DNA of 64,000 nt. Origin: Metellina segmentata. Taxonomy: Eukaryota > Arthropoda > Arachnida > Araneae > Tetragnathidae. This document shows positions 35,446-47,200 of the stretch, in pieces. The position numbers were made by a program, and so were the translations under genes. The DNA is taken from positions 133,660,011 to 133,724,010 of the forward strand of contig OX375872.1 in NCBI GenBank assembly GCA_947359465.1, written 5' to 3'. The number at the start of each line of letters is the position of its first letter. The first letter of the stretch is position 1. The notes beneath the pieces are model-generated. The model saw nothing but the letters and a program-made list of their open reading frames with translations, did no database searches and was not told the origin of the DNA.

Positions 35446-36675
35446 GAAAAAAGCACTGTGTGTGTGTTAATATTTTTCTGTTACTAAAATAAAGCAGCTC
35501 TAAAATAAAAATGTACAGTTTCATAATTTAATTGTGATGAAATACGAAAGCAATAAGATTATTGATTAATTTTTTCAACCACATTTCCATCTCACATGCA
35601 TATTTAAATAAGAATCCATCAACCCTTAAAAAGTGACAAAAACAAAAAGTGAATTTCGAGAAATAAGATCTGAATATATTCGTTAAATGTAATTTGACTG
35701 CCGTCAATATTTGGCAAACGTAAACTTTAACATTTTTTCTGTTCGCACAAAATTTGTGACAAAAAAACAAGAGACGGAATGTTTGCGTAAAAACTAAAAA
35801 TCGTAGGATTTCATGAGATCTTCACTTGACTCACTAAGAATCTTCGTTCGAATTCAAATTAAGTTGCATAGTATCGCCATCTATTGGAGCTTTGCGTAAA
35901 TAATTTTGTTCGCTTTAATTCATCGAAATATCTTGACGATTTCGTACGATATGTATGTTGTTTTAATTGCGGATATTTAATTTATCTTAAATCATGAATG
36001 TAGTTTTCCAAATAACTTTTTTCAAACGATAGTGTGTCGAACAAATTTTTTTAACTTTAATATTTAAAAAATAATACAAAAACCTAGTTTTACAAAATTA
36101 GTCAGTTTTTGTTCGTTTAGAATAAATTTTGAATGATATTTATAAGGTACAACATTTATTTTTTGTTATTAAAATTTTAATTTATTAAGATAACTGACAG
36201 AAGATAACAATAAGTACATTAAACATGCCTGCTTACAGAACTTGCATAGCTTTTATTGATATTCACTTGAAACAGCCCTTTATAGGAAACGTATAATCCA
36301 TGCCTTTTATTTCTACAAATACCTTATCTTCAACTGAATTGTTTAAAGAAATTTGTGTGTCTGTAAAAGTGAGACAAGAATAAATTTTCTTTCTCTAAAA
36401 TATTCTACCAATATTTTAAAACGAATTATACATTTGCGGGTAAACTTTTAGGAGCTTTAAATTTAAAACATGTCATTTAACGCATAATTTGTGCCATTTT
36501 ATTTCCTCTAAATACCTTTCTTTCTCCCTCAAAATGTCGCAATTTCTTTTTTCTCGTACCGTAATAAGCACGATATATCGCCGGGTTACGTATGTTTTCG
36601 AAACTTGTTTCGAAAATAAAAAAATATTGGTTACTGGCCAATAGGATTGCCATCCGAGGTTGGTTGGATTGAGTT

Positions 36676-36862
36676 TGATGATATCTCGTTCATCAAGATC
36701 TGGTGAGTTTTCTTTTATTGTCGAGATATCTCGTCCATCCAGATCTGGTCAGTTTTCTTTTAATGGCGAAGATATCTCGTCTATCAAGATCTGGTCAGTT
36801 TTCTTTTAGTAGCGAGATATCTCGTCCATCAAGATCTGGTCAGTTTTCTTTTTATGGCGATT
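36676..36862. repeat. four tandem copies of the TTAA-MITE palindrome module
   Basis: The 46-48-base module GAGATATCTCGTCCATCAAG, atctggtcagttttctttta recurs near 36679, 36723, 36770 and 36814, without the MITE termini. Confidence 0.85.
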
Positions 36863-37189
36863 TCCTACCGTCCTTTTATATACTGGGCGCTCGGAGCCAT
36901 CTCCCTTGTAGCCTCTCCCTTTATCTACACCACTGAATGTGAATGAAGTTATATCGAAGAGTAGCGATCACGAAGGAACATCGAAGAGCTCAAGATTCAT
37001 TTCGCCATACTGGTATCTCATTTTATGTGACTTGAAGCGAAAATTAGTTCGAGGACCATTTAAATTATTAACTTATTCTGTGAATCTGGCAAAATATGTT
37101 ATTATTTTAATTCATATTTTTCATAATGTATCATGTCCCACTTATCACAATCTAATTGCTACGGCGAAGTGAAAAAATAAAACTTGTCA

Positions 37190-37800
37190 TGGCTTATGTA
37201 TGGTTATCCGCAGAAACTAACACATGACAGATGTAAATTATCTTGATAAATTCCTGTTCGGATATTTTCTAATTAGTTGTCTTATTAAGGAACCCATATG
37301 ATGTATAGCAGCGACTAGTCATTTCTACTACCAATACGATCATCCATAGATATGCAATAGGGTTTATACTTAAAAAGTCGTTAATTTTTAACTAATATAT
37401 GTATAATTATCCACAGAAACTGATAATTATATTCGTTACAGATGTGAATTGTTTTCATAAACCGTTTGTTGATTTTCTAATTATTCTTATTGATCATCTG
37501 ACGCATGATTTACACCAACCATTTCTATTACTAACACGATCGTCTCTAGATTATGCCAACAGTTTATGTTTAAGAAATCGTTTATTTTACCTAATGCATA
37601 TGATTACCCATTGAAACTGATAATTACATTCGTTACAAATGTGAATTGTTTTCGCAAATCGCTTGTTCGTTGATTTTCTAATTATATTTGTCGTATTGAT
37701 CAGTCCATAGCACGCATGATATCCATCGGCCATTTCTATTACTAGCACGATCGTCTCATTATTAATCACTGTGACAAGCGCTGTCCGTAATTTGTTTTCC
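37190..37800. repeat. three tandem copies, ~205-bp unit
   Basis: ggttatcc.cagaaactga, cgttacagatgtgaattgtt, ttgttgattttctaatta, catttctattac.a.cacgatcgtc recur at about 37196, 37398 and 37598. Confidence 0.82.
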
Positions 37801-38941
37801 GTGAAAGTTACTCGTGGCATGAGTTATGGATATTCATAGCTTCCCCCAAAAAGAGAAAAAAATGCTTGAGCAATGCATTTCTCATGTCTTGACTAGGCCA
37901 GTAACGAATATTCATTAATTTTGACGAAAACTTACTGCCATATGTAATCAGCCCATGAGGTCCGCTGATTATCAAACTTTACTTTGTTTCTTAATCAATC
38001 TCTTTCGCGTTTTTGTTTCGTTGTGTTTTTTAACTATCCGAAGTGCTGACTCGGCTGCGAGGCAGATGTATTGAGGTCGAATTCAAAATGGATGCGCAGT
38101 ACATTAAGGGCAAAAATGAGGACATCTTGATCGACACATTCATCCCATTCCCCCACAATTAGTGATTGAGATAAAAAAATAATAAAGTCACGCGCGGTGT
38201 AAAACAAACGAGAGGCGATCTTAAAGGCTTATCCTATTAACTAGTTAGTCTACATTTGTGCAACTCAATCGGTTCCTTTCTTACTCCGAAAGGTAACCTT
38301 AAACTTATTTGGTTTTGTTACTTGATTGCGTTGCGTGTTTCCTCCATTGATTATATGACAGTGGAAAAATTTAGGACGTGTATGTCAGTGGGTAATGTCC
38401 TTAGCCTTTCACTGAGTCCGGTAGAAGTGACAGTTCCCTGAGTTTCGCTTGCCTCCTTCAATAACAAGCAAGTCGAATCTGTTCCGGTGTTTGGAGGACT
38501 TCTAATCTGTCACGCTATTTGCTGAATAACGGCGAAATAATACGGACCACGGGCGAAGTGTGATCTCCGTGTTCGGAGGCCATCAATAAAATTGCAAATG
38601 TAAAAAAAAGTTCGTTAAGTTTTTTGAAAACTTAAATTCTTTCCGAAACACTGTAATTTAAAAGAGGTGTTTTTTTCCTGAACTGAAACTTTCACTGGAT
38701 GTCTGAACAAAACGCTCCACGCCTACTTTGCATTGAAAGAACGGACTAAGAAAATTTCTTTTCCTGTTCATCACAAAGAGTTTTTTCGTTTCTGGACTTT
38801 ATTTAAAGTTGCATCAGAGCCTCAAAAGTCGAAACTGAAAACAATCGTAGTGTAATTAGTTTAGAAAAAGCTACTTTCTTTTATAAAAAACTAAGTGTTC
38901 TTGCTATTTACCCTTCAATCGGTTCCTTTCTCTCTCTAACC

Positions 38942-39155
38942 TTAACCCTCCTGGTGGTTGCCTCGGTGTGGTATGTAGTCATTAGCAAAATTAACCAGAT
39001 CTTGACCGACAAGGTATATCGTCATTAGAAAAAATTTACCATATGTTGGTCATCATAAAAAAATCTTTAATATCTTCTCGAGATATCTGGTCATAATCAA
39101 AATTGGTCAGATCTTAGTGGAGGATATAACTCGTTAAAACCTCTTCGAGGGTTAA
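38942..39155. mobile_element. TTAA MITE copy
   Basis: TTAACCCTCCTGGTGGTTG to CTCTTCGAGGGTTAA; inner palindromes are partly decayed. Confidence 0.82.
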
Positions 39156-39523
39156 ACATATTGATTTTTGTTTTGATTGACTACGTCGTGATTCATCCAC
39201 TGAGTATGACAGAACGAAGCCTTGTAAATTTTAGGACGTGTATGCCAGTCGCTAATGTCCTTAACCTTTCACTGAATTCGGTAAAAGCGACAGTTAACTC
39301 ACAAAAAAGACCACGAGTCCCTTCTGTATTAACATTCTAACGTCTTTCCACATCGATTAAAGTGTCAGAGTGGCTTGTTTAGTTTGAACTCTGATGTACA
39401 TGACTTCAATTCCATAAATTAATTCCCCCATTAACATCTCTCATAAATTCTGATCGATCACCAATAACTAGGGTAATGGACACGATAGCCTCATATTAAT
39501 CATATATGCCTCCTTCATTAAAA

Positions 39524-39836
39524 GGGCCACTATAGCCCGATTAGAAGAGTAACGGATTAAAAAAGCGGTGGGTTACGAGTTCAAATCCGACCAAAGACCG
39601 TCGTGTATAAGGGGGCTTGTGCATGTTCAATCTGTCGTGGCCTCAAATGTCCTCATGTTGGCGTGTTGTGGAAGTTTGTAGAATAGGGTGCTAGCTCAGG
39701 TGTTGCCTCGTCATGTGGTTCAAAATTACGTGTTGTTGTCCTTCAGGACCTTTCCCTTCGGATTTGATCCCGGACCAACGCCAATAGCGTGTTGTGTTGC
39801 TGCAGTGCGACGTTAATTAAAATACATACCCTCCCT
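39524..39836 (+). repeat. type II SINE, near full length
   Basis: Head ctatagcccgattagaagag with B-box-like ggttacgagttcaaatcc; body accaaagaccgtcgtgta, cgtcatgtggttcaaaatta; tail gacgttaattaaaatacata. Confidence 0.87.
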
Positions 39837-40812
39837 TATATAAGCTTTTTTAATTAAATCTTTTTCCTCTTTACGATGTGAAAATGAACTGACTCGGAAA
39901 GCGATAAGTCCTGTCCTGTAAAAGTGGCAGTTCCCTGAATTTCGCTCGCCTCCTTCACTAAACAAGTAAGTCTTATCTGTTCCGATCTTTTAAGGACTTA
40001 TAATCTCTTCATATTTGCCTGAACAACGGATAATGATATAGACCGCGTACAATGCATGATCTCCGTCTTCAGAGGTCATCTATGAAATTACAAGTGCAAA
40101 AAAACTAAGTTCGTAAAGTCTTTTGAAAAGTCAAATTATTTCCGGGATGGTTTTTTTGCTGCACTGAAATGTCTTAACAAACCTACCACGTCCCTTTTCC
40201 ACTTCGCATTGAAAGCTGTGCACTTCTTTTCTTGTTTATCATCTGGGTGCTCGGCATTCGTTTCAGAAACTTATTTGAGATTGCGCCAGGCATCAAAACT
40301 AAAAACTGACAACAATCACATTGCAATAAATTTTGAAAACGCCAGCTGGATTCGCTTTACTAGTATGACTTACTAGTTTTGATGACAGGGAAAATTACTG
40401 AAGAACCTCTTTCTTCTCTAAGGTCACGTTCTGTCCATTTTCTTTGCTTTATATACCTCCTGTAGAGGAGAGCTATTCATAACTAAAAGTCTTAGTGACT
40501 ATCCATTTTAATAATATGAAACCGAATTCGGTGCTTTCTTTCTTTTTAACTTTCCAAATTCATTATATTCTCCTTCGAAATACCAGTTTTATTTTTCATA
40601 AGCTACGCGATTCTTTGAATGTGTAGAGTACGCACACGAAATAACTTTTTTTTTAATTTTAACTGCATTTAAAAGCCTAGGTTAACTAAACATCGTTAGT
40701 TTTCAAACTGGGTCCGTGAGATACAAATATAGGACTCGTGAAAATTTTTTCAAATGTGTGTTTCGATTCCGCTTTAAGGGTGCATTTCTCTTTCCTTGTG
40801 TGTATATAGTAC

Positions 40813-41174
40813 AAAGTCCAAAATCCGGAATCCGGACCTCGGTCATTTCGGATTACTTGCATTTTTTGTCAAAAACCTTAATCTACATCCCCCCGCGCGA
40901 ATTTTGCGTTTGCAATAGTAAAATAGCAGATATATAAATAGGAATAATTATAAAAAAAATTTTAATACAATGCAACAAATTTTGCTTGCAAATCTTCTAA
41001 TTTTTCTGTGTGGTATTTACTATGAACATTACCGTTATTTTATCAATTACGTCCAGGCTTAGCTACTTGTTCTTTAAAAATTGTCGTAAAGATGTAAAAA
41101 AGTGAGAAAAACTAAAAAAAGCCGGACGGTTAGCAAAACGTCCGGATTTTGGACAATTCCGGCTTTCGGACTTT
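40813..41174. mobile_element. possible 362-bp MITE with inverted ends
   Basis: AAAGTCCAAAATCCGGAATC at the left against the minus-strand reading AAAGTCCGAAAGCCGGAATT at the right. No clear target duplication, no coding. Confidence 0.45.
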
Positions 41175-41369
41175 ATATTGTGTGTCCATTTACTTCGTGT
41201 TTGTTGCAGCTTGTACAAATTTGTCCCTTGATCCATAAACCCTACCTTCACGTGTGCACTTACGAGTGTAATTATTGCTATCTATGTGAAATGTAGCCTT
41301 AAAAATGAAAACTAGCCTCTAAAAATATCTTTAAACGCCTTACTTTGTCTTTTACTTGAACAGAGTTAA

Positions 41370-42520
41370 CCTAGATTTGAACACAATTGACCTACCAAAA
41401 ATTGACCATATATTTCGTCCCGCACACAAGCTTTAATTCTGTTTGAGTACAGACCAGCTATATTAAGCCAACAGTTAACAAGTGAAACACATTAAGTCGA
41501 AAATCAGTTGTGAGAAAAAACGATGTGGAAAAATTATACTCCATTAGCGTGTTTCTCAAGAAGAAATATAACCTTCAAGCAAAGAAAAAATGTCGTAGAT
41601 GATCCCTCAGCAGTCTTAAAGATCACAACATTCTAGTTTAAAAAAGCCCAAAAAACTCGTATCTTGAAATTTTTGATTTGCTGTAACTTAATCATTTGCA
41701 AACTGACGAAACCGTATCAACCAAAAGTTCGAAGTCTGTTCCTAGAACATTTACTATTTCCGGAGCAATTTCCGAAGCAAAAATACATTGTTACCTGTTA
41801 CCTGCTTCCCATCCTTGTTCTTTCACCTAACATTTGAAGTGGGTTAAGATTTAACCTTATTCTTAACCTTTAATCCTAACAATACTATATATTTCGTCAC
41901 ACACACCAGACTCAATTTTATTTGAGTACGGAATAGCGATATAAAGGAAACAGCTTGCAAGTGAAACACGCTAAGTCAAAACCAGCTCTGAGAAACTTCT
42001 ACTCCATTAGCGTGTTTCTCAAGAAGAAATCTTACCTTCATGCAAAGAAAAAATGTCTAAGATAATCCCTCGCCAATCTTAAAGATCAGCACATTCTAGT
42101 CTAAATGCCCAAAAAACTCATAATTTTCGACTTACTGTGTTTCATTTGCAAACCAACGAAACCGTATCAACCAAAAGTCCGAAGTTTATTTCTAGAAAAT
42201 TTACGATTTCCGGAGCAATATACGCAGCAATAATATAGCCTGGTGTAGAAGTTTGAAGAGTGGGATGGCAGCTCAGTGTTGCCTCGTCATCTGACCGTGT
42301 ATCAAAATTACGTGTTGTCCTGGATTCTTTCCCGTTGGGATTGATCCCGGACCGTCGTCAATAGCCCGTTGTGTTGCTCCAGTACGACGTTGATTAAAAT
42401 ACCTACCTACCTAAGCAAAAATTCGCTTCGAACTCCTGTTACCTGCTTCCCATCCCTGCTCTTCTGCCTAACACTTGGAGTGGGTTATGGTTTAACCTTA
42501 TTCTTAACCTTTAATACGCC
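41370..42520. repeat. tandem duplication, ~500-bp unit, split by a SINE
   Basis: atatatttcgtc.cacaca, ctccattagcgtgtttctca, agaagaaat, catgcaaagaaaaaatgtc and gttacctgcttcccatcc recur about 480-500 bases apart; the second copy is interrupted by the SINE at 42238. Confidence 0.85.
42238..42412 (+). repeat. SINE, 5' truncated
   Basis: tggtgtagaagtttgaagag, ggttgtgttgctccagtacg-type end and tail gttgattaaaatacctacct. Confidence 0.85.
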
Positions 42521-42871
42521 TACGGAAATTCAGTTCATCACGCAACTGAATTTCCCCAGCAAATGAATAAAACGCCTGTAGAACGAATGGAGGTTAACCC
42601 ACATTAACCTCAGCATTCCGCTTCCCTTGCCTCGGCGCAAATTGTTCGTTGCCCATAATGAGTAGCTCGTTTTCCTCCCTTTTCTAATTCCCTAATGAGC
42701 TTTTATGACAAATGAACCCGATAAATTAGCGCTTCGGATACATGCGGAGAAAAAAAACGAAGATGCCTTTGGAAGATAAAAGTGGAAGAATTTCTCATCT
42801 CTCTCAGCTCTTGTATTAATGGGTGGGGGTATAAAAATGAATGTTGTCTCTAAAATCGGGCCAATGCTACC

Positions 42872-43053
42872 TTGTTGTGTCGTGTTGTGGAAGTTTGGAG
42901 AGTGGGTTGCCAGCTCAGATGGTTGCCTTGTCATCTGACCGTGGTTCCAAGTCACGTGGTGTTGTCCTCGGTTCTTTCCTGTTCCGGTTACTCCCGGACC
43001 GACATCAATAGTCCGTTGTGTTGCTCCAGTACCACGTTAATTAAAATACCTAC
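42872..43053 (+). repeat. SINE, 5' truncated
   Basis: cgtgttgtggaagtttggag, ctgaccgtggttcc, tail cgttaattaaaatacctacc. Confidence 0.85.
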
Positions 43054-43100
43054 CTTGTTGAGTGTTTTCAAAGCATTATTTGGATCATCGTCACGTATTC

Positions 43101-44056
43101 GCGGCCGCTGTAGCCAGTTGGAAGAGCCTCAGCGGATTAGCAGCCGGAGGGTTGCAAGTTTGATTCTAGATCCAGCCAAAGACCGTTGTGGTGTACACGG
43201 ATGCTGAGGCACGTTGAATCTGTCTTGGCTTCACGTTAGCATGGTGTGGACGTTTGGAGAGTTGATGCCTGCTCAGGTATGACCTCGTCAGCTGATCGTG
43301 GTTCAAAATTACGAGGCGTTGTACTTGGATCTTCCCTTCAGGCTTAATCCCCGATCGTCGCCGCCGACCAACCGGTATAGTGGTTAAGGTGTTAGCCTCT
43401 AGATCAGAAGGTTCCTGGTTCGAATCCGGGTCCGGGCATGGATGTTTGTAAACGTATGGTGTAGAGGCGGCTGGTGCACCTTAAATCTGTCGTGGCCGAA
43501 AGTCCTCACGTTGGGTTGGCGTGGAAGTTTGGAGAGTGGGGTGCCAGCTCAGGTGTTGCTTCGTCATCTGACCGTGGTTCAAAATTACGCGGTGTTGTCC
43601 TCGGATCTTTCCCTTAAGGGACTGATCCCGGACCGTCGTCAATAGCCCGTTGTGTTGCTCTAGTACGACGTTAACTAAAATTACCATTACCCGACCTTAA
43701 TATTATCGGAAGGTTCCTGGTTCGAATACGGGTCCGGGCATGGATGTTTGTAAACGTATGGTGTAGAGGCGGCTGGTGCACCTTAAATCTGTCGTGGCCG
43801 AAAGTCCTCACATTGGGTTGGCGTGGAAGTTTGGAGAGTGGGGTGCCAGCTCAGATGTTGCTTCGTCATCTGACCGTGGTTCAAAATTACGCGGTGTTGT
43901 CCTCGGATCTTTCCCTTAAGGGACTGATCCCGGACCGTCGTCAATAGCCCGTTGTGTTGCTCTAGTACGACGTTAACTAAAAATTACCAATTACCCCGAT
44001 CGTCGCCAATAGCAGGATGTGTTTCTTCAGTGCGACGTAAATTAAAATACCTACCT
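43101..44056 (+). repeat. type II SINE split by a type I SINE pair
   Basis: Head gtagccagttggaagagcct through ggcttaatccccgatcgtcg; resumes at 43994 and ends attaaaatacctacctt. The break is flanked by a perfect 14-bp duplication CCCCGATCGTCGCC (43349-43362 and 43994-44007). Confidence 0.9.
43363..43993 (+). repeat. type I SINE, head-to-tail pair
   Basis: Copy 1 (43363 to about 43693) has the complete tRNA-like head with GGTTCGAATCC. Copy 2 (about 43694-43993) lacks the A-box region but keeps ggttcctggttcgaatacgg and is otherwise nearly identical. The pair lies between one set of target duplications, so it probably inserted as a dimer. The parallel open frames in both copies are not genes. 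Confidence 0.9.
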
Positions 44057-44218
44057 TCCCCAAAGCATTTTTGATTGGTCCAGAGATTGATCCAGAAATT
44101 AAATTAAAAGAAAATTTCTGAAAATTAATATTGAAATTTTCTTTAATACGTTTTCGCCAGATTACAAATCAAACACACTAGGTCAAAATACTCAAGGTAC
44201 GAGTCTGTTTCTCTAGAA

Positions 44219-44221
<3 letters not shown>

Positions 44222-44272
<51 letters not shown>
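44222..44272. repeat. (TA)n microsatellite, left of transposon
   Basis: About 25 TA units ending at the transposon's TA target. Confidence 0.95.
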
Positions 44273-44275
<3 letters not shown>

Positions 44276-45771
44276 GGTGGTCCCGAATTCATGGTACAAA
44301 CTTTAATGGTAGGTACAGGACATTGTAACAATGATTTATTGTATAGGAATGTATAGTCGCAAGTGACGCGGTGAGGCGTAAACAGGGGAAATAAAAGGAA
44401 AGAGAAATGGAGTGATCGGTTGGTATCATTGCCGGTAGAGGGCAGTAGATGTCTAGCCGCTGTTGAACATGATGCATCGCAGTAGGGAAAAGCGCCATTC
44501 ACAATTGTGCTGCCGTAGACGATGGGTGACTTTACGTATGCAGAAAAAGCAGACATGCATTACATGTACGGCCGTGCAAATGGTAACGGCAGAGCTGCGT
44601 TACGAATGTATCGCGCGGAGTATCCTGATCGACGAATGCCGGATCATAGAATTTTTCAACAGTTACATCGTCAACTTTGTGAAACAGGTGCGTTCGACGT
44701 CAACAGACATGGCGCTGGTCGAGTAAGAGCTGTACGCACTCCAAGGCTGGAAGAAAGCATCTTGAACATTGTGGCTGATAGACCCGAGTCAAGCACAAGA
44801 ACTGTTGCGCGTGACGTAGGTGTGAGTCATCAGACTGTATGCAGAGTGTTAAACGAAAATCGCTTACACCCCTTCCATTTTCAGAAAGTACAAGCATTGA
44901 ATCCGGCAGATTATCCTCGCCGCGTGAACTTCTGCCTGTGGGTGATGCAGCAATGTGCGTTGCAGCCGGATTTCGTAGATTATGTGCTATTTACAGATGA
45001 AGCGACATTTTCACGCGAGGGTGTCTTTAATGCGCACAATTCCCATGTGTGGGCAACCGATAATCCACATGCAACGCGTCGACATGCGTTTCAACAACGT
45101 TTCAGTATTAATGTGTGGGCTGGTATTGTGAACGACTTTTTGATTGGCCCATACTTACTACCCACGCGGCTCACTGGCGAAGCTATCTTATTTTTCTGAA
45201 AGAAGTGTTACCACAACTGCTGCATGATGTTCCGATCGCCATTCGTAACCGCATGTGGTTTCAGCACGATGGGGCGCCAGCACACTTCAGCATTGATGTA
45301 CGGAATTACCTGAATGCCACGTTTGGTACTCGATGGATTGGGCGTGGTGGACCAGTCCCTTGGCCACCCCGATCTCCCGATTTATCGAGCCTCGATTACT
45401 TTTTATGGGGACATCTAAAGCATCTTGTTTATGAGACTCCAGTTGACTCAGATGAGGATCTCGTCGCTCGCTTATCTGTAGCTGCTGCAGGTGTGCGTGA
45501 AATACCAGGCATCTTTGAACGTGTACGCCAATCGCTCCACCGACGCTGTCAAGCATGTATCGATACTGGTGGACGCAATTTTGAACAATTACTGTAAACA
45601 TGACACTTGTCAACAACGCTTTCAATAAAATCTTTGTTTTTCCTTTCGGCCGTTATTTCCCCTGTTTTCGCCTCACCGCGTCACTTGCGACTATACATTC
45701 CTATACAATAAATCATTGTTACAATGTCCTGTACCTACCATTAAAGTTTGTACCATGAATTCGGGACCACC

Positions 45772-45774
<3 letters not shown>
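44273..45774 (+). mobile_element. Tc1/mariner-superfamily (DD41D) transposon, 1,502 bp
   Basis: Terminal inverted repeats of 122 bp (44273-44394 and 45653-45774) begin CAGGGTGGTCCCGAATTC and differ at one position by eye. The element sits at a TA dinucleotide within a (TA)n tract. It carries one transposase gene with a single frameshift and an AATAAA at 45624. Near-identical ends and an almost open gene indicate a young insertion. Confidence 0.95.
44522..45597 (+). pseudogene. DD41D transposase, one frameshift
   Basis: The first frame runs from ATG 44522 for about 220 codons: an N-terminal DUF4817-like helix-turn-helix region, GRVRAVRTPRLEE, a second HTH (STRTVARDVGVSHQTVCRVL, residues 91-110), RVNFCLW and the first catalytic motif FTDEATF (Asp about residue 159). 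Near 45181-45184 one base appears to be missing and the homology continues in the next frame from YLIFLKEVLP. That frame holds FQHDGAPAHF (second Asp), WPPRSPDLSSLDYFLWG (third Asp) and ends at 45597. 41 residues separate the second and third Asp. All three acidic residues are intact; only the frameshift separates this copy from an open gene. Such enzymes cut and paste DNA at TA sites. Confidence 0.93.

Positions 45775-45808
<34 letters not shown>
45775..45808. repeat. (TA)n microsatellite, right of transposon
   Basis: About 17 TA units, the continuation of the tract at 44222. Confidence 0.95.
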
Positions 45809-45809
<1 letters not shown>

Positions 45810-46379
45810 CACCTAAATTTGCCGCTTCGGACTGCGGCTTACTTAGCCCGCTAATTTAGATGGGTGTGATTTACTCAGGTTGCCACCTTCTGATCACAAG
45901 CTGAGATATTTGTCATGATTTGATCAGGTAATTTCATCTCCGGAATTCCTTCATGCGTGTTGATTCTTTTGACGACATCAGAACTTATTTTTATTTTAGT
46001 GTATTTTTTAATGTATCTTAAATTGGTAATATGAGATTTATTATTTACCGCCCTTAATATTTTTGCTCTAGCCTAGTCTACTTATCCTACTAACTTAGAA
46101 CTAAGGAACGTCCACAAACGAAAACTAGGTTATAATGTACTTACAGACTCTTTTCCACTTTTGATTGACACGCGATAAAAACTCAATCGATGACTAGAAT
46201 AACTATCCTAACTGAATGCCACTACCACACCCACTCATTTAAAGGGCAATACTTCCCAATATCAATCTCGCATGTAAAAACCACAAATGCACTGACGTAC
46301 CAGACAATCGGGTTTAGAGAGTTACGCCCATGAATATTACGGCTTTGTTAATACTTTCGGACGGCATCTGAGGCATGTT

Positions 46380-47036
46380 CATTGAATCGTTGCAAGTATA
46401 AGCTTACATTTACAAATGACTATTTTCTTTCAGCAGTTTTCATATTAAATTTAAGATATGGGATTGCATTTGCAAACGAATGTATCTTTTCCATCAGTTC
46501 ATTGATTGTTCCAGATGTAAACTTACATTTGTAATTGTAAGTACTCTTTCAACAGTTCTCATATGAAGTCATTTCGGTTATAAGCTTGCATTTGCAAACA
46601 AATGTATTTTTTCCATCAGTTCATTGAATTGTTCCATTTGGAAGTTTGCATTTGCATATGCACCGTCTCTTGCAGTGCTCTTTCAGCAGTTCGTTGAACT
46701 GTTCCAAATGTAAGCCTACACATTTAAAAATGAATTTATCTCTTTCAGCTGCTCATTGAATTGTTCTAAATATGAGATTGCATTTGAAATTAATGCACCT
46801 CTTTAAGCAGTTTATTGAATTGTTAGATATAAGCTTACATTTTCGAATGAAAGTACTCTTTCAGCAGTTTGTTAAATTGTTCCAGATATGATATTACATT
46901 TGCAAATGAATGAACTCTTCCAACAGTTCATTGAATTATTGCATGTTAAACTTACATTTACAAACGTATGCATCTTTTCATCAGTTCATTGTTACAGATA
47001 TAAACTTACATTTATAAATGTATGTATCTCTTTCAG
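46380..47036 (+). repeat. ~60-bp minisatellite ending in the exon acceptor
   Basis: About eleven units of the form ataagcttacatttgcaaat, gaatgtatctctttcagcag, ttcattgaattgttccag. The last unit's tgtatctctttcag is the splice acceptor of the exon at 47037, so several upstream units carry acceptor-like pyrimidine-CAG sequences. Confidence 0.9.
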
Positions 47037-47200
47037 GAGGTGAAGGAGCTGTGACATTCCCTGGCAGGAAGAAGTTGGATGAAATGTACCACTTATCATG
47101 TGATAGGTCCGAATTCTACTCGATGAGCGATCTTCTCAAACCTCCCATTCTCTTTACACCTAGTGATGATGTTGAAAAGGTATTCAATAATACGTCTCAG
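47037..47200 (+). CDS. grh: grainyhead exon (end of DNA-binding region; two possible donors)
   Basis: Two bases complete the split glycine codon, then GEGAVTFPGRKKLDEMYHL and, further on, RSEFYSMSDLLKPPILF, matching the grainyhead segment KKLDELYH...RSEFY...KPPVLF. It starts directly after the acceptor ctctttcag, which belongs to the last unit of a ~60-bp minisatellite. Two donors are possible: AAG|GTATTC after 47179 and CAG|GTACTT after 47200. They are 21 nt apart and in frame, so the longer form adds VFNNTSQ. I prefer 47200 on donor score and because, as I remember it, the fly protein continues EKSFY at this place, but both could be used. Phase 0 at either end. Confidence 0.88.

Larger units (their letters stand above)
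38225..40350. repeat. diverged tandem duplication, later split by a MITE and a SINE
   Basis: caatcggttcctttct at 38266 and 38925; tcactgagtccggtagaagt and gacagttccctgagtttcgc, then cttgcctcctt, gatctccgtgttc.gaggcca recur at about 38407-38583 and 39928-40080. A third partial match is at 39235-39300. Confidence 0.75.
32879..47036 (+). other. grh: grh intron, 14.2 kb
   Basis: Bounded by GTAAGT and ctctttcag. It starts with a triplicated donor region and ends in a minisatellite that includes the acceptor. Between them are SINEs, TTAA MITEs and a nearly intact DD41D transposon, listed separately. Nothing recognisable was seen in 33856-34187, 34921-35086, 35446-36675 (AT-rich), 36863-37189, 37801-38224, 40351-40812, 41175-41369, 42521-42871, 44057-44221 and 45809-46379. 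Confidence 0.85.

Noticed and set aside
44143..44556. 137-codon minus-strand open frame with an (IY)n run
   Set aside because: The run is a translated (TA)n microsatellite and the rest is transposon terminal repeat on the wrong strand.
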